Source: an uncultured Clostridia bacterium (GTDB lineage: Bacteria > Bacillota > Clostridia > TANB77 > CAG-508). From it: a stretch of DNA of 32,060 nucleotides. Below, piece after piece: positions 21,692 through 32,060 of this stretch. The position numbers and the translations under genes were made by a program. A model generated the notes under the pieces. It did no database searches, was not told where the DNA came from, and saw nothing but the letters and a program-made list of their open reading frames with translations. Each line of letters begins with the position of its first letter. Within the stretch, counting starts at the first letter, position 1. The stretch covers positions 1 through 32,060 of the forward strand of contig CANQCW010000007.1 of assembly GCA_947591055.1 (NCBI GenBank). Direction: 5' to 3'.

Positions 21692-23440
21692 ATGGCTTTT
21701 GATGGAATTACTTTAAGAAAGATTATTAGTGAATTACAAATTCTAATAAATGGTAAAGTTAATTATATTTATATACCTAATTCAAACAATATTGTTTTAG
21801 GTATTTATAATGGTGCAAATTATGCATTAAATATAGATACATCTGCTAGCAACTACAGAATTAATTTAACAACTAAGTCTAAGCCAAATCCTTTAGTTGC
21901 TCCTAATTTTTGTATGTTACTTAGAAAATTTTTAATTAATAGCAAAATAACTAAAATATATATGGATGGATTAGAAAGAATTTGTTTTATTGACTTTCAG
22001 TGTTTTAATGAAATGAACGATAAAGTAACTAGAACTTTAGTTATTGAGCTTATGGGAAAATATAGCAATGTTACTTTATTAAATGAAAATGAAATAATTA
22101 TAGATGCTCTTAAGAAATTTGATGGTGATGGTATTTCTAGAAGTATTATGCCTGCTAGAAAATATACTATACCTACTTCTGAAAAAAAAGAGTTTACTTC
22201 TATTTCTGAAAAAGATTTTATAGATTTAATTAATAATTCTGAATATAAAACTTTAAATACTGCTATTCCAAATTTAATAAATGGAATTTGCAAACAATTT
22301 GTAAATTCAGCTTTAGAAACTTTAAGTTTATCTAATACAATTTCTACTTCTAGCTTAAGTGCATTATACAAATATATATACTCTATTTTAGATAACAACT
22401 GTGAAAAATCGTATATTGCTAGCTTTAAAGACAATTATTCAGTTTTTCTTGCAAATGATGTAAAGGATAATTTAAGTAGCAATTTTTTTATTGATGATTA
22501 TTATTATGATAAATTATTAAATGAAGAATATATTGCATATAGAAATAATATTTTAAAAGTTCTTAGTGTTACTTTAGATAAAATAGTTAGAAAATTAGAA
22601 AATATAGATGAAAAAATTGCTAAAGCACAGAATATGGATACTTACAAAACTTATGGTGAGCTTTTAATTTCAAACATTTATAGATTTACAGAAGATTATC
22701 AAAAAGCAAAAAATAATCAAAACTTAATATTAATTACTGAAAATACTAAGTTTGTTGAGTTAGAAAATTTCTATGATAATAATAACTTAGTAAAAATTGA
22801 AATAGAGCCAAATATTTCAATTTCTAAAAACGCAGAAAAGTATTTTAAAAAATATAATAAGGCTAAAAATACTATTGAAGTTACAAATATACAAAAAGTC
22901 GAAACTCAAAAAGAGCTAAATTATATTGAATCTTTAGTTTATTCAATTGATAATTGTAAAACTATTGAAGATGTTGATGACATATATAATGAAATATCTG
23001 AAAATATATTATTTACAAACTTAAATTTTAAAAATAAATCTAATAATCATAAAAGAAAAAATAATGATAACACTTTAAATAATTTTATGAAATTTAAAGT
23101 TGATGATTTTGATGTATTTGTTGGAAAAAATAATAAACAAAATGATTATCTAACTTTTAAAGTTGCAAATCCAACTGACCTTTGGTTTCATACTAAAGAT
23201 ATTCATGGTAGCCATACTATTTTAAGATGTAATGGAATAACTCCAAAAATTGAAACAATTACAAAATGTGCTGAACTTGCTGCTTATTATAGTAAAGCAA
23301 AATTTTCTTCACATGTTCCTGTTGATTATACTTTAGTAAAAAATGTTAAAAAGCCTAATGGTTCGGCTCCCGGATTTGTTATATACACTACTAATAAAAC
23401 TGTATATGTTAATCCAAGTTCTGAATTAAATTTAAGCTAA
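21692..23440 (+). CDS. rqcH: Rqc2 homologue RqcH (NFACT family, ribosome quality control)
   Basis: 582 residues. RqcH binds stalled 50S-peptidyl-tRNA complexes and recruits tRNA-Ala to add C-terminal alanine tails that mark nascent chains for proteolysis. The NFACT-N domain starts MAFDGITLRKIISEL, with PNFCMLLRKFL (71-81) and IELMGKYSNVTLLNE (118-132). The coiled-coil middle is Asn/Lys/Ile-rich. The C-terminal NFACT-R domain contains VFVGKNNKQNDYLTFKVA, then DLWFHTKDIHGSHTIL and a final YTTNKTVYVNPS. The Asp-Arg pair known to be critical in the Bacillus subtilis protein (D97/R98) appears as E95-R96, and the Glu-Ile-Met motif as E119-L-M121. GAGGTG precedes the ATG. Older annotations call this family fibronectin-binding. 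Confidence 0.96.
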   Translation: MAFDGITLRKIISELQILINGKVNYIYIPNSNNIVLGIYNGANYALNIDTSASNYRINLTTKSKPNPLVAPNFCMLLRKFLINSKITKIYMDGLERICFIDFQCFNEMNDKVTRTLVIELMGKYSNVTLLNENEIIIDALKKFDGDGISRSIMPARKYTIPTSEKKEFTSISEKDFIDLINNSEYKTLNTAIPNLINGICKQFVNSALETLSLSNTISTSSLSALYKYIYSILDNNCEKSYIASFKDNYSVFLANDVKDNLSSNFFIDDYYYDKLLNEEYIAYRNNILKVLSVTLDKIVRKLENIDEKIAKAQNMDTYKTYGELLISNIYRFTEDYQKAKNNQNLILITENTKFVELENFYDNNNLVKIEIEPNISISKNAEKYFKKYNKAKNTIEVTNIQKVETQKELNYIESLVYSIDNCKTIEDVDDIYNEISENILFTNLNFKNKSNNHKRKNNDNTLNNFMKFKVDDFDVFVGKNNKQNDYLTFKVANPTDLWFHTKDIHGSHTILRCNGITPKIETITKCAELAAYYSKAKFSSHVPVDYTLVKNVKKPNGSAPGFVIYTTNKTVYVNPSSELNLS

Positions 23441-23450
23441 ATCGTTGATT

Positions 23451-23480
23451 AAAACGTTGATTTCGCATCAACGTTTTATT
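23451..23480. terminator. Bidirectional terminator between rqcH and the ftsY-DUF4116 operon
   Basis: The stem AAAACGTTGAT/ATCAACGTTTT has a TTCGC loop, followed by TATT on the plus strand and AATC on the minus strand. The two converging transcription units stop here. The T-tracts are modest, so efficiency is uncertain. Confidence 0.75.
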
Positions 23481-23495
23481 AGTTAACTTATTCTT

Positions 23496-23939
23496 TTAAT
23501 TTTGTGCATTATCTTCTTGAGGTGGTGGATTAAGTATTAAATCAATATCTTCATCTTTTAAAATCTCATCTGTTAAATATATTTTAGCATCTTTATTTTG
23601 ATTTATTACCTCTAGAGCTATATCTTTATCTCCTCTTAGTCTTTTACTTGCATATTTTATTATTAGCCATTTATTTTTTACCGCTTCTAAAACAACTTCT
23701 TTATCATCTCTTAATTCTTGTGAAGCGTAGTATAATACTTGCCCATCACTTTTTACTGCTTCTAAAATTAAATCTCTATCAGATAAAAGTTTTTCACTTG
23801 CATAAGCTAGTGCCCAAGTTGCTTTATTTTTAATTGCTTCAAGCATAAATTCTCTATCGTTAAAATGTTCTTCTACTTCTTCTATTTTATATTCTACTTC
23901 ATTATCTTCTTTTTCTTCGTCTGTTTTATTTTCTTCCAT
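23496..23939 (-). CDS. DUF4116 repeat protein
   Basis: 147 residues. After an acidic N-terminus (about 1-26) come four helical repeats of roughly 25 residues with the DUF4116 pattern: DREFMLEAIKNKATWALAYA, DRDLILEAVKSDGQVLYYAS, DKEVVLEAVKNKWLIIKYAS and DKDIALEVINQNKDAKIYLT. The last repeat is degenerate, and the tail is acidic and proline-rich (NPPPQEDNAQN). Such repeats are thought to mediate protein contacts; the function is unknown. It is the last gene of the operon from ftsY, with the start preceded by AAAGG and 59 bp after the previous stop. No signal peptide, so probably cytoplasmic. Confidence 0.92.
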   Translation of the reverse strand: MEENKTDEEKEDNEVEYKIEEVEEHFNDREFMLEAIKNKATWALAYASEKLLSDRDLILEAVKSDGQVLYYASQELRDDKEVVLEAVKNKWLIIKYASKRLRGDKDIALEVINQNKDAKIYLTDEILKDEDIDLILNPPPQEDNAQN

Positions 23940-23998
23940 TTTTATTCAACCTTTCATCTGCCATCTTTTCCAATTCTTCCATTGTTTTGGTAATGACT

Positions 23999-24238
23999 CT
24001 ATAACTTAACCTTATATTCAATATTTTCTATATAAGGAAACATTTCCTTAACAGCTTTATAAGTTATCATAGCTTTTTCTTGTGCTGGATTTCTACTTTT
24101 CTGTTCAACTAACTCCTGCATATAACAATTTTCATCTACTTTATATAAAGCATATCTATTTCTTACATAATCAAATAAAATCTTATAACCATTGTCTAAA
24201 TCTTTATTTAATCTTTCTAAAGTATAATTTTCTATCAT
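23999..24238 (-). CDS. Small hypothetical protein (79 aa)
   Basis: 79 residues, not recognised. It starts MIENYTLERLNKDLDNGYKI and has a helix-strand look with a central RNRYALYKVDENCYMQEL; no membrane segment. CAGGAG, six bases before the ATG, overlaps the stop codon of the upstream membrane-protein gene, so the two are coupled. It lies late in the ftsY operon. No function is proposed. Confidence 0.8.
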   Translation of the reverse strand: MIENYTLERLNKDLDNGYKILFDYVRNRYALYKVDENCYMQELVEQKSRNPAQEKAMITYKAVKEMFPYIENIEYKVKL

Positions 24239-24241
24239 TTT

Positions 24242-24994
24242 TTACTCCTGAATAATTTCACTTTTTATTTTAAATTGATCTTGAGCATTTTTTATCGCAT
24301 CTTCTTCAGTAGTTGAAGGTGATGTATAAGGATCAATTATAATTTTCTCATATTTAATAAATATATTCCAATATGCAAAATCCTTTTTATTATTACAAAA
24401 TTCACTAAATTCATTAATTGATTTTACTGCACTTATTATTTCATCATAATTGTTTATTTCTATATATGTTTCAAATTTTAAAATAGTATCATTTACATCT
24501 TCTTTTACAATAAATTTTTCTTTTGTTTCACTTTCCCATTTATCAAAATAATATTTTTGACGACGAGCTATATAATCTTCTTTTAAATTTCCTTTATTTT
24601 TTATAGCATTAAATGTAATATCTATATCACTATTTTTTGGTTTTATAACATAATTACCATTTCCTCTATTATCAGTATCTTGAGAAATAATGTCTATTTT
24701 GATATTATACATTGACTCTATTGTATCTACCAAATCTATATCCACTTGTGATTTTATACTCATATATTTTGCATACAAATATATCCCTACAGCTACAAAT
24801 GCTATAATAAAAATAATTGTAGCAAAAACCACATAAGTAATTCCTACTGTTTTCATAAATTTTACTATTTTATCAATCCATTTAATTTTATGTGGTTTTA
24901 TATCTTGTATATTAATACCATATTTTTCTTTTTCTTTTGTTCTTCTATTTTGTTCCCACTCCTCTAGTTCTTTCCAATCATCTTTTTCACTCAT
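24242..24994 (-). CDS. Membrane-anchored hypothetical protein
   Basis: 250 residues, not recognised. A charged cytoplasmic N-terminus of about 48 residues (rich in Glu, Lys and Trp) precedes one membrane helix (about 51-76, VVFATIIFIIAFVAVGIYLY). The rest is probably external: VDTIESMYNIKIDII, then IDITFNAI followed by a Tyr-rich helix (DYIARRQKYYFDKW), and a C-terminal alpha/beta part. The strand then Tyr-helix order resembles the protein at 8261-9016; distant relation is possible but unproven. It is coupled to ligA (11-bp gap) and to the 79-residue gene downstream. Role unknown. Confidence 0.85.
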   Translation of the reverse strand: MSEKDDWKELEEWEQNRRTKEKEKYGINIQDIKPHKIKWIDKIVKFMKTVGITYVVFATIIFIIAFVAVGIYLYAKYMSIKSQVDIDLVDTIESMYNIKIDIISQDTDNRGNGNYVIKPKNSDIDITFNAIKNKGNLKEDYIARRQKYYFDKWESETKEKFIVKEDVNDTILKFETYIEINNYDEIISAVKSINEFSEFCNNKKDFAYWNIFIKYEKIIIDPYTSPSTTEEDAIKNAQDQFKIKSEIIQE

Positions 24995-25005
24995 ATTTTT
25001 TCCTT

Positions 25006-27036
<2,031 letters not shown>

Positions 27037-27678
27037 TTAATCTTTAAGTAAATCTTTTCCACCTTTTAAATATTCATAACCTGAAAAAATTGTTGCTATT
27101 ACACAAATGACCATAAATACTGTCATTGCAATATTAATTATATATTGTGGCATTGTCATAAATATACCAGCAGAACTATAATATGATTCAGCTATACTGT
27201 CAACTCTAAATATAAATTTTCCAAAGCCAAACTTATCTAAAAATGCTAATATTACTGCAATCATTTGTGTTACTGTTTTTATTTTTCCCCATTTATTAGC
27301 TGCTATTACATTTCCTTTCTTTTCTACTGCAATTAATCTATAACCTGATACTACAAATTCTCTAGTTATAATTATAATTGGAATCCATGCTCCTATAATT
27401 CCCATTTCAACTAATATTATCATAGCTGATATTACAAGAATTTTATCAGCTATCGGATCTAAAAATTTTCCAAAAGTTGTGATTTGATTATTTTTTCTTG
27501 CTAAATATCCATCTATTTTATCAGTAATTGAACCTATAATAAATATTATATCTAATATAATTGCATACATTGGTATACCTAGTAATTCTCCTGGTATATA
27601 TGTACTTATTAAATATATTATAACCATAAGAGGCACTAATAAAATTCTAAATACAGTTAATTTATTAGGTGTGTTCAT
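27037..27678 (-). CDS. pgsA: CDP-diacylglycerol-glycerol-3-phosphate 3-phosphatidyltransferase
   Basis: 213 residues from ATG 27678. An in-frame TTG at 27693 lies in TTGGAG, the ribosome site, so the ATG is preferred. PgsA makes phosphatidylglycerophosphate in the membrane, the committed step to phosphatidylglycerol. The CDP-alcohol phosphotransferase motif D-x2-DG-x2-AR-x8-G-x3-D-x3-D is intact (D53, D56, G57, A60, R61, G70, D74, D78). About six membrane helices are visible, as expected. Its substrate glycerol 3-phosphate is the GpsA product made by a gene 20 kb away. It sits between UPF0182 and ligA in one operon. Confidence 0.95.
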   Translation of the reverse strand: MNTPNKLTVFRILLVPLMVIIYLISTYIPGELLGIPMYAIILDIIFIIGSITDKIDGYLARKNNQITTFGKFLDPIADKILVISAMIILVEMGIIGAWIPIIIITREFVVSGYRLIAVEKKGNVIAANKWGKIKTVTQMIAVILAFLDKFGFGKFIFRVDSIAESYYSSAGIFMTMPQYIINIAMTVFMVICVIATIFSGYEYLKGGKDLLKD

Positions 27679-27696
27679 AAACTTTTTCTCCAATCT

Positions 27697-30549
27697 TTAA
27701 AAAATAGTATTTTCAACTATGTAGTTATTCACTACATTATTTTCATCTTCAATAGTATTTTCTTTTTGTCTTTGCTCATAAGTCTTTTCAAGTTCATCTA
27801 TTAGATTTGTAAGTTCTTGCATATCTGAGCCAAACAAATTCCAATCATTATTTTTACTAGAATTCTTTATATTTTTATTAGCTTTTATAATAGAATTTAT
27901 TAAATCATCAATATCTTGATTATTCTCAATTTCTATATCAACTGCTTTTGAACCTAAATTTTCGATAGCTTCTTCTAATGTATTACCAATTGCAACTTTA
28001 TTACCAGATGCAACTACAACTCTTTTTAGTGTTGGCTTTTTAGTAGACTCATTTATATATTGTTGATAATATGTTTCAACATAAAGAAGTGTATTTTCTA
28101 CTGGAATAACAATTACATTTTTGCTAATAGTAGTTCCACTAACATTTAAACTTGCTATATCAGATGCAATTGTTTCATCTTGATTAATTTGTGTTTCAAG
28201 TTGTAAAGGAGTTAATACATTTACATCTTCTGAAAATTCATAAATGCTTAATTTATTTTTTCCATTTACAGTTGTTCCAACCATATAAGAAATAAGATTT
28301 TGCTTACCATATCCTGCATAAGGTATAATTAATCCAACTTTTTGACTTCCATTTTCTTCTTTTACCATTGTATAATATGAATTCATTTTTTCTGCTTTAC
28401 CATTATTTTGTGTACTTGCAACTTCCCAGAAATTATTTGCCCTATACATTGTTTCCGGCTGAGCGTTATGGTATTTTTCAATAATTTTAGATTGAATATT
28501 ATATAAGTATTGTGGGTAAATAAAGTGTTTGCTTATATCACTTGGTATTTCTTCACTATTTAAAAATACATTTGGATAAATTTTATTATAAGCCATAATA
28601 ATAGGGTCTGTTCTGTCTGTTATGTAAAATTTCATAGTTCCATCATATGCATTAATTAACACTTTAGCAGAATTTCTTATATAATTAATTTGTTTGTCAG
28701 CGCTAATATCAATTTTTTGTGCAAAAGGATATTCATTAGATACCGTATATGCATCAATTACCCAAACTAAATTTCCTTCATCATCTACTACTAAATATGG
28801 ATTTTCATCATACATTAAATATGGAATAACTGTTTTTACTCTATTTAATATATTTCTATTTGTAATAATTTTGCTATCTCCAGTTACAGTTCCAGAAAAA
28901 GCTAAATTCATATTTCCTTCTTTTATTCCTAAAATAAGTCTATCAAAGAAATTTAAAGAAAGTCCAGCATCTCCTTGATATGTATAACTTGCACTTTCTT
29001 GACCAACAGTTGATGGATAGTCAAGTTCTGGCTTTTTACTATTTATAACAATAGCACTGTCATTTTCTAATCCAAAATAAATTCTTGGCTCTTTTATATT
29101 TATAGCATCTTCTTGTGATTGCTCAAAATCTTTTTGTATGTTAATTAAATTTCCATATTCATCTGTTGTACCAGCCATTGTTACAACAGCCCCGTAACCA
29201 TGTGTATATTGATATGTTTTATTAGAATATGTTGCATTTTTATTTGATATTTCTCTTGGAGTTAAATATACTAATCTTTCTTTTCCCTCTATGTTGTAAG
29301 ATGCAATTTGAGTATCTCTAAATGTATAATAATCTTTTACTGTTTGTGTTGATGATAATTCTTGAATAACTTTATCTTTCGTTACTATTGCAATATTTTC
29401 TAATAAATCGCTATTTTTTCTTATTTCATCTTCTGTTATTGTACCACTATAATTAATGTTTTTCTCATTAACACTATCAGTAGTTATGCTATATGCTTGT
29501 TTTGTCCTTTCAATGTTTTCTCTAATGTACCACTCATTTTTATCTAAGTCATTTGAGCCAATGAAAATTAATTGATATAAAGCTAAAACAATAGCTAAAA
29601 TTATCAAATATATAGGAACCACCATAATATGTCCTAAAACTCTTCTTAGACTTCTTTCTTTCAAGCCTTTATAAGCTTTTAAAATTGAAAAGACTGCTAA
29701 AACTGCAAATATTATGTATCCTACAATTTTAATTGTTATATCTGCGTTACCTGCACCAAATAAAGAAAATTCCGTTCCATCTTCTAAGTGTATGTCCATA
29801 AATTTTTCATTTCCAATGTTAAGAACCATAAATGTAATTATAATTAGTCCTAATAAAAATGCTATTATTTTTACTCTAGAACCAACTTTACCAACTAAAT
29901 CACATTTAGTAATAGATTCCCTAGATACACCATCAAAACTTATATTTAAAACAATAAGTGCATACGAAACTGCATAAATAAGAGTCGCTATTACTACTAC
30001 TAAAAGATATACAAGTACAAATTGAATTAAAGGTTTTATAAATACAAAAAAGCTTATATCTATATTAAATACAGGATCTGTAATTCCAAATTTCGAACCA
30101 CTAAAACATAATAAAATATTATTTAAAAGCATCCTTGAGCTCAATATACTTCCTATCAAAGCAATTATAAAAGATACTGATTTATTAGGAAACTTTGGCA
30201 TTTCCTTTTTTTCATCATCAAAAAATACTTTTAAACCTTTTTTTAAAGTTTTATTTGTAAAATAAAATGACAAAAATAAGAAAATGAAATTTATAATAAA
30301 TGTTATTGCTGTATATATAAAGTCTGTTTTAAATATAGATAAATAATTTTCTCCAATACCTTTTATTTCTATATAATTTCCTCTAAAATATATGTATCCA
30401 ACAATTAAGACAATTAAGCTAATTAACAATACAATTTTAGTTCTTAATCTCTTAGTCTTTTTTACTTTCTTTGTTTCGACTTCTTGCACATTAGAATCTT
30501 TATCAATAACTTCTTCAGAGTTAGATTCTTTATTAATTTTTTCGCTCAT
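27697..30549 (-). CDS. UPF0182 family large membrane protein
   Basis: 950 residues. The N-terminal third has about seven membrane helices (starting IVLLISLIVLIVGYIYF near 38), and the rest is a large, presumably external, domain. The UPF0182 (COG1615-like) signature is seen in VNIDISFF-type helices early and in the later NEWYIRENIERTKQAYSI, LVYLTPREISNKNATY, YTHGYGAVV, RIYFGLENDSAIV and IPSDISKHFIYPQYLYNIQ segments. The C-terminus holds an acidic, Asn-rich tail after a coiled region (about 890-930). The family is widespread in Gram-positive bacteria and cyanobacteria with no settled function. GGAAGGAAAG precedes the ATG, 15 bp after the ftsY stop. Confidence 0.95.
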   Translation of the reverse strand: MSEKINKESNSEEVIDKDSNVQEVETKKVKKTKRLRTKIVLLISLIVLIVGYIYFRGNYIEIKGIGENYLSIFKTDFIYTAITFIINFIFLFLSFYFTNKTLKKGLKVFFDDEKKEMPKFPNKSVSFIIALIGSILSSRMLLNNILLCFSGSKFGITDPVFNIDISFFVFIKPLIQFVLVYLLVVVIATLIYAVSYALIVLNISFDGVSRESITKCDLVGKVGSRVKIIAFLLGLIIITFMVLNIGNEKFMDIHLEDGTEFSLFGAGNADITIKIVGYIIFAVLAVFSILKAYKGLKERSLRRVLGHIMVVPIYLIILAIVLALYQLIFIGSNDLDKNEWYIRENIERTKQAYSITTDSVNEKNINYSGTITEDEIRKNSDLLENIAIVTKDKVIQELSSTQTVKDYYTFRDTQIASYNIEGKERLVYLTPREISNKNATYSNKTYQYTHGYGAVVTMAGTTDEYGNLINIQKDFEQSQEDAINIKEPRIYFGLENDSAIVINSKKPELDYPSTVGQESASYTYQGDAGLSLNFFDRLILGIKEGNMNLAFSGTVTGDSKIITNRNILNRVKTVIPYLMYDENPYLVVDDEGNLVWVIDAYTVSNEYPFAQKIDISADKQINYIRNSAKVLINAYDGTMKFYITDRTDPIIMAYNKIYPNVFLNSEEIPSDISKHFIYPQYLYNIQSKIIEKYHNAQPETMYRANNFWEVASTQNNGKAEKMNSYYTMVKEENGSQKVGLIIPYAGYGKQNLISYMVGTTVNGKNKLSIYEFSEDVNVLTPLQLETQINQDETIASDIASLNVSGTTISKNVIVIPVENTLLYVETYYQQYINESTKKPTLKRVVVASGNKVAIGNTLEEAIENLGSKAVDIEIENNQDIDDLINSIIKANKNIKNSSKNNDWNLFGSDMQELTNLIDELEKTYEQRQKENTIEDENNVVNNYIVENTIF

Positions 30550-30564
30550 TAAACTCTTTCCTTC

Positions 30565-31443
30565 CTATATAATAGCATTTATAAAATCTTTGCTATCAAA
30601 AGCTTCCATATCATCAATCTTTTCACCAACACCAATAAATTTAACTGGTATTTTTTCTTCTTTAGCAAGTCTTATAACAATTCCACCTTTTGCAGTTCCA
30701 TCAAGTTTAGTTAAAACTAAACCTGTTATACCTGTAGTTTCTTTAAAAGACTTTAATTGTGATATTGCATTTTGGCCAGTTGAGCCATCAATTACTAGTA
30801 AAATTTCTTTAGAAGAGTTTGGTAATTCTCTATCAATTACCTTTTTCATTTTTTCTAATTCATCCATTAAATATTTTTTATTTTGTAATCTTCCAGCTGT
30901 ATCGCAAATTAAAATATCTGCATTAATCTCTTTTGCTCTTCTACAACTATCAAATATAACAGAAGAAGGATCTTGATTTTCTTTTCCTTTCACAATTTCA
31001 GCATTTGCCCTATTTGCCCAAACTTCTAATTGCTCTGTTGCTGCTGCTCTAAAAGTATCTCCAGCTGCAATTAATACCTTTTTTCCTTCTCTTATATATT
31101 TATTAGCAATTTTACCAATTGATGTAGTTTTTCCAGAACCATTTACTCCTACCATCAGAATAACAGCTGGAGTATTAGATATATCTAAGCTTTGGTCTAA
31201 GTCTTTAAATATATTAGTAAGCTCATCTCTTAACGCATTTTTTACATCTTCTTGATCTTCTATTTTTTCTTTTTTAATTTTTTCTCTTAAATTAGAAATA
31301 ATTTCCTCTGTTGTCTCAAACCCTACATCTGCCATTATTAAATTTTCTTCAAGTTCTTCTAATAATTCTTCATCAACTTTCTTAAATCCAAAATTGATTT
31401 TTGATTTTATTAGTCCTTGTTTTAATTTATCAAAAAAGCCCAT
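30565..31443 (-). CDS. ftsY: Signal recognition particle receptor FtsY
   Basis: 292 residues, a short form consisting of the NG domain only, without the acidic A domain of Escherichia coli FtsY. It is the membrane-side GTPase that receives SRP-bound ribosomes for co-translational insertion. Motifs: G1 GVNGSGKT (99-106), DTFRAAA (129-135), the DTAGR box (181-185), TKLDGTAKGG (245-254) and the final KIPVKFIGVGEKIDDM. The N domain spans about 1-85. GAAAGGAA precedes the ATG. It is the first gene of a seven-gene minus-strand operon. In many Clostridia smc lies just upstream; here a DUF1737-type gene does. Confidence 0.98.
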   Translation of the reverse strand: MGFFDKLKQGLIKSKINFGFKKVDEELLEELEENLIMADVGFETTEEIISNLREKIKKEKIEDQEDVKNALRDELTNIFKDLDQSLDISNTPAVILMVGVNGSGKTTSIGKIANKYIREGKKVLIAAGDTFRAAATEQLEVWANRANAEIVKGKENQDPSSVIFDSCRRAKEINADILICDTAGRLQNKKYLMDELEKMKKVIDRELPNSSKEILLVIDGSTGQNAISQLKSFKETTGITGLVLTKLDGTAKGGIVIRLAKEEKIPVKFIGVGEKIDDMEAFDSKDFINAII

Positions 31444-31607
31444 ATTAAAATTCTTTCCTTTCTAAATTAGCTTGAAATGAAAGTTTTTTCATTTACACAT
31501 TTTAATACATAGAGTATAACATACTTTTTATTAAATGTGTAGATTTTTTACTTTTTTTATTTTATCATTTTAAGGAATATTTCTTTGTTAAATTGTAAAA
31601 TTTAACA

Positions 31608-31635
31608 TAAAAAAACCAGTTGTGCAAGCAACTGG
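31608..31635 (-). terminator. Terminator of the DUF1737-type gene
   Basis: CCAGTTG/CAACTGG (31616-31622 with 31629-31635) is followed by TTTTTTTATG on the minus strand, 11 bp after the stop. It isolates the small gene from ftsY. Confidence 0.92.
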
Positions 31636-31645
31636 CCAATTTAAA

Positions 31646-31858
31646 TTATATTGTTTTTTTACTATCTTTATCATCTTCCTTTATCATTGCTTGTGCAAAT
31701 ATATATCTTGTATCACTTATTGATACTGATATACCTCCAATTGGTTTCCATCCCATTTTAATTCTTTCATTAACTTCCCTTTGAAGATTTTTTGCAGAAT
31801 TTTCATATCTATATTTGAAAGAATCATCATCATATCTAGTAACTACACAGTATTTCAT
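31646..31858 (-). CDS. DUF1737-type small protein
   Basis: 70 residues. The order is beta strand (MKYCVVTRYDDD), amphipathic helix (SAKNLQREVNERIKMGW) and then KPIGGISVS and FAQAMIK, matching the DUF1737 pattern of a helix followed by a GW-x-P-x-GG turn and two strands. The function is unknown; these small domains occur alone or with other domains. AAAGGAG lies before the ATG. It has its own promoter (31937-31965) and terminator, so it is monocistronic. It lies between ftsY and a further gene off the right edge. Confidence 0.88.
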   Translation of the reverse strand: MKYCVVTRYDDDSFKYRYENSAKNLQREVNERIKMGWKPIGGISVSISDTRYIFAQAMIKEDDKDSKKTI

Positions 31859-31936
31859 ATCTTCACAACTCCTTTAATAATTATTAGCAGAGTCTTTTCA
31901 TCTTGCACTGAAAAAACAATAAACAGTTCCAATAAA

Positions 31937-31965
31937 ATTATACTACATTTTATGTAAATTGTAAA
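31937..31965 (-). promoter_or_regulatory. Sigma-A promoter for the DUF1737-type gene
   Basis: TTTACA (31965-31960), 17-bp spacer, TATAAT (31942-31937). The leader is about 70 nt and has no obvious fold. Confidence 0.7.
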
Positions 31966-31981
31966 GTTAAATTTTAACTGC

Positions 31982-32023
31982 ATAAAAAGAAGTGCAATCC
32001 ATATTTATTTTGGATACACTTCT
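31982..32023 (-). terminator. Terminator of a gene beyond the right edge
   Basis: AAGAAGTG and ATCC pair with GGAT and ACACTTCTT (31988-32000 with about 32011-32023), with a T-rich run to the left on the minus strand. It implies a minus-strand gene ending near 32038, of which only some 20 bases lie in the window, too few to name. Confidence 0.75.
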
Positions 32024-32060
32024 TATTTTCTCAATTGTTAAAATTCTTGCAATAATCTAT

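Noticed and set aside
23946-23984. Possible 18-residue frame between the 79-residue gene and the DUF4116 gene
   Set aside because: It lacks a ribosome site and conservation cannot be judged; probably just the leader of the DUF4116 gene.
32038-32060. 3' end of a minus-strand gene at the right edge
   Set aside because: Only about seven codons are visible; the terminator supports a gene, but its identity (smc would be a common neighbour of ftsY) cannot be read.

Overview
The window looks like chromosome from a low-GC, AT-rich Bacillota of the class Clostridia, plausibly an uncultured gut lineage. The reasons are strong purine-rich Shine-Dalgarno sites, many TTGACA-N17-TATAAT promoters, a SigH-type sporulation/stationary-phase sigma factor, RqcH, a short NG-only FtsY, and a pseudopilin-like surface protein whose leader reads GITLIALVV, a form I associate with such genomes. 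The genus cannot be fixed from the sequence alone.

Left part (1-12.6 kb, almost all minus strand). tex comes first, preceded by a promoter and a strongly folded leader that ends in a terminator-like hairpin. Next are a cysteine-rich unknown protein, a GC-richer unknown gene with its own promoter, and a membrane-anchored protein with a Ser/Gly/Gln-rich linker. A der-plsY-gpsA operon follows (ribosome assembly GTPase, then two steps linked to phosphatidic acid synthesis). Then come two tandem paralogous multi-pass GT-C-like membrane proteins and a small membrane-anchored protein, all joined by overlapping start and stop codons. A 55-residue single-pass membrane protein, easily missed, has a complete promoter, ribosome site and terminator at 12.4-12.6 kb.

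Middle (12.7-20.8 kb). On the plus strand lie a VanW-domain protein, a D,D-carboxypeptidase with a duplicated N-terminal spacer motif, and a small four-helix protein. A pseudopilin-like protein on the minus strand appears broken by a single-base frameshift near its C-terminus. From 17.2 to 20.7 kb is a small accessory island of GC-richer, unrecognised or DUF genes, each with its own promoter. Two of them carry the same kind of SD-mimicking hairpin in the leader. The island also holds a candidate structured RNA and ends at a tRNA-Thr(GGT) gene.

Right part (20.9-32 kb). sigH and rqcH diverge from a shared intergenic region with back-to-back sigma-A promoters. A tightly spaced minus-strand operon then runs ftsY, UPF0182, pgsA, ligA, a membrane protein, a small protein and a DUF4116-repeat protein, ending at a bidirectional terminator shared with rqcH. 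A DUF1737-type small gene with its own promoter and terminator sits upstream of ftsY, and the terminator of a further gene lies at the right edge.

No CRISPR array, transposase, integrase, phage structural gene or rRNA was seen. The best leads for something undescribed are the two candidate structured RNAs (18.7-18.9 kb and 2.25-2.38 kb), the SD-mimic leader hairpins, and the small membrane protein.
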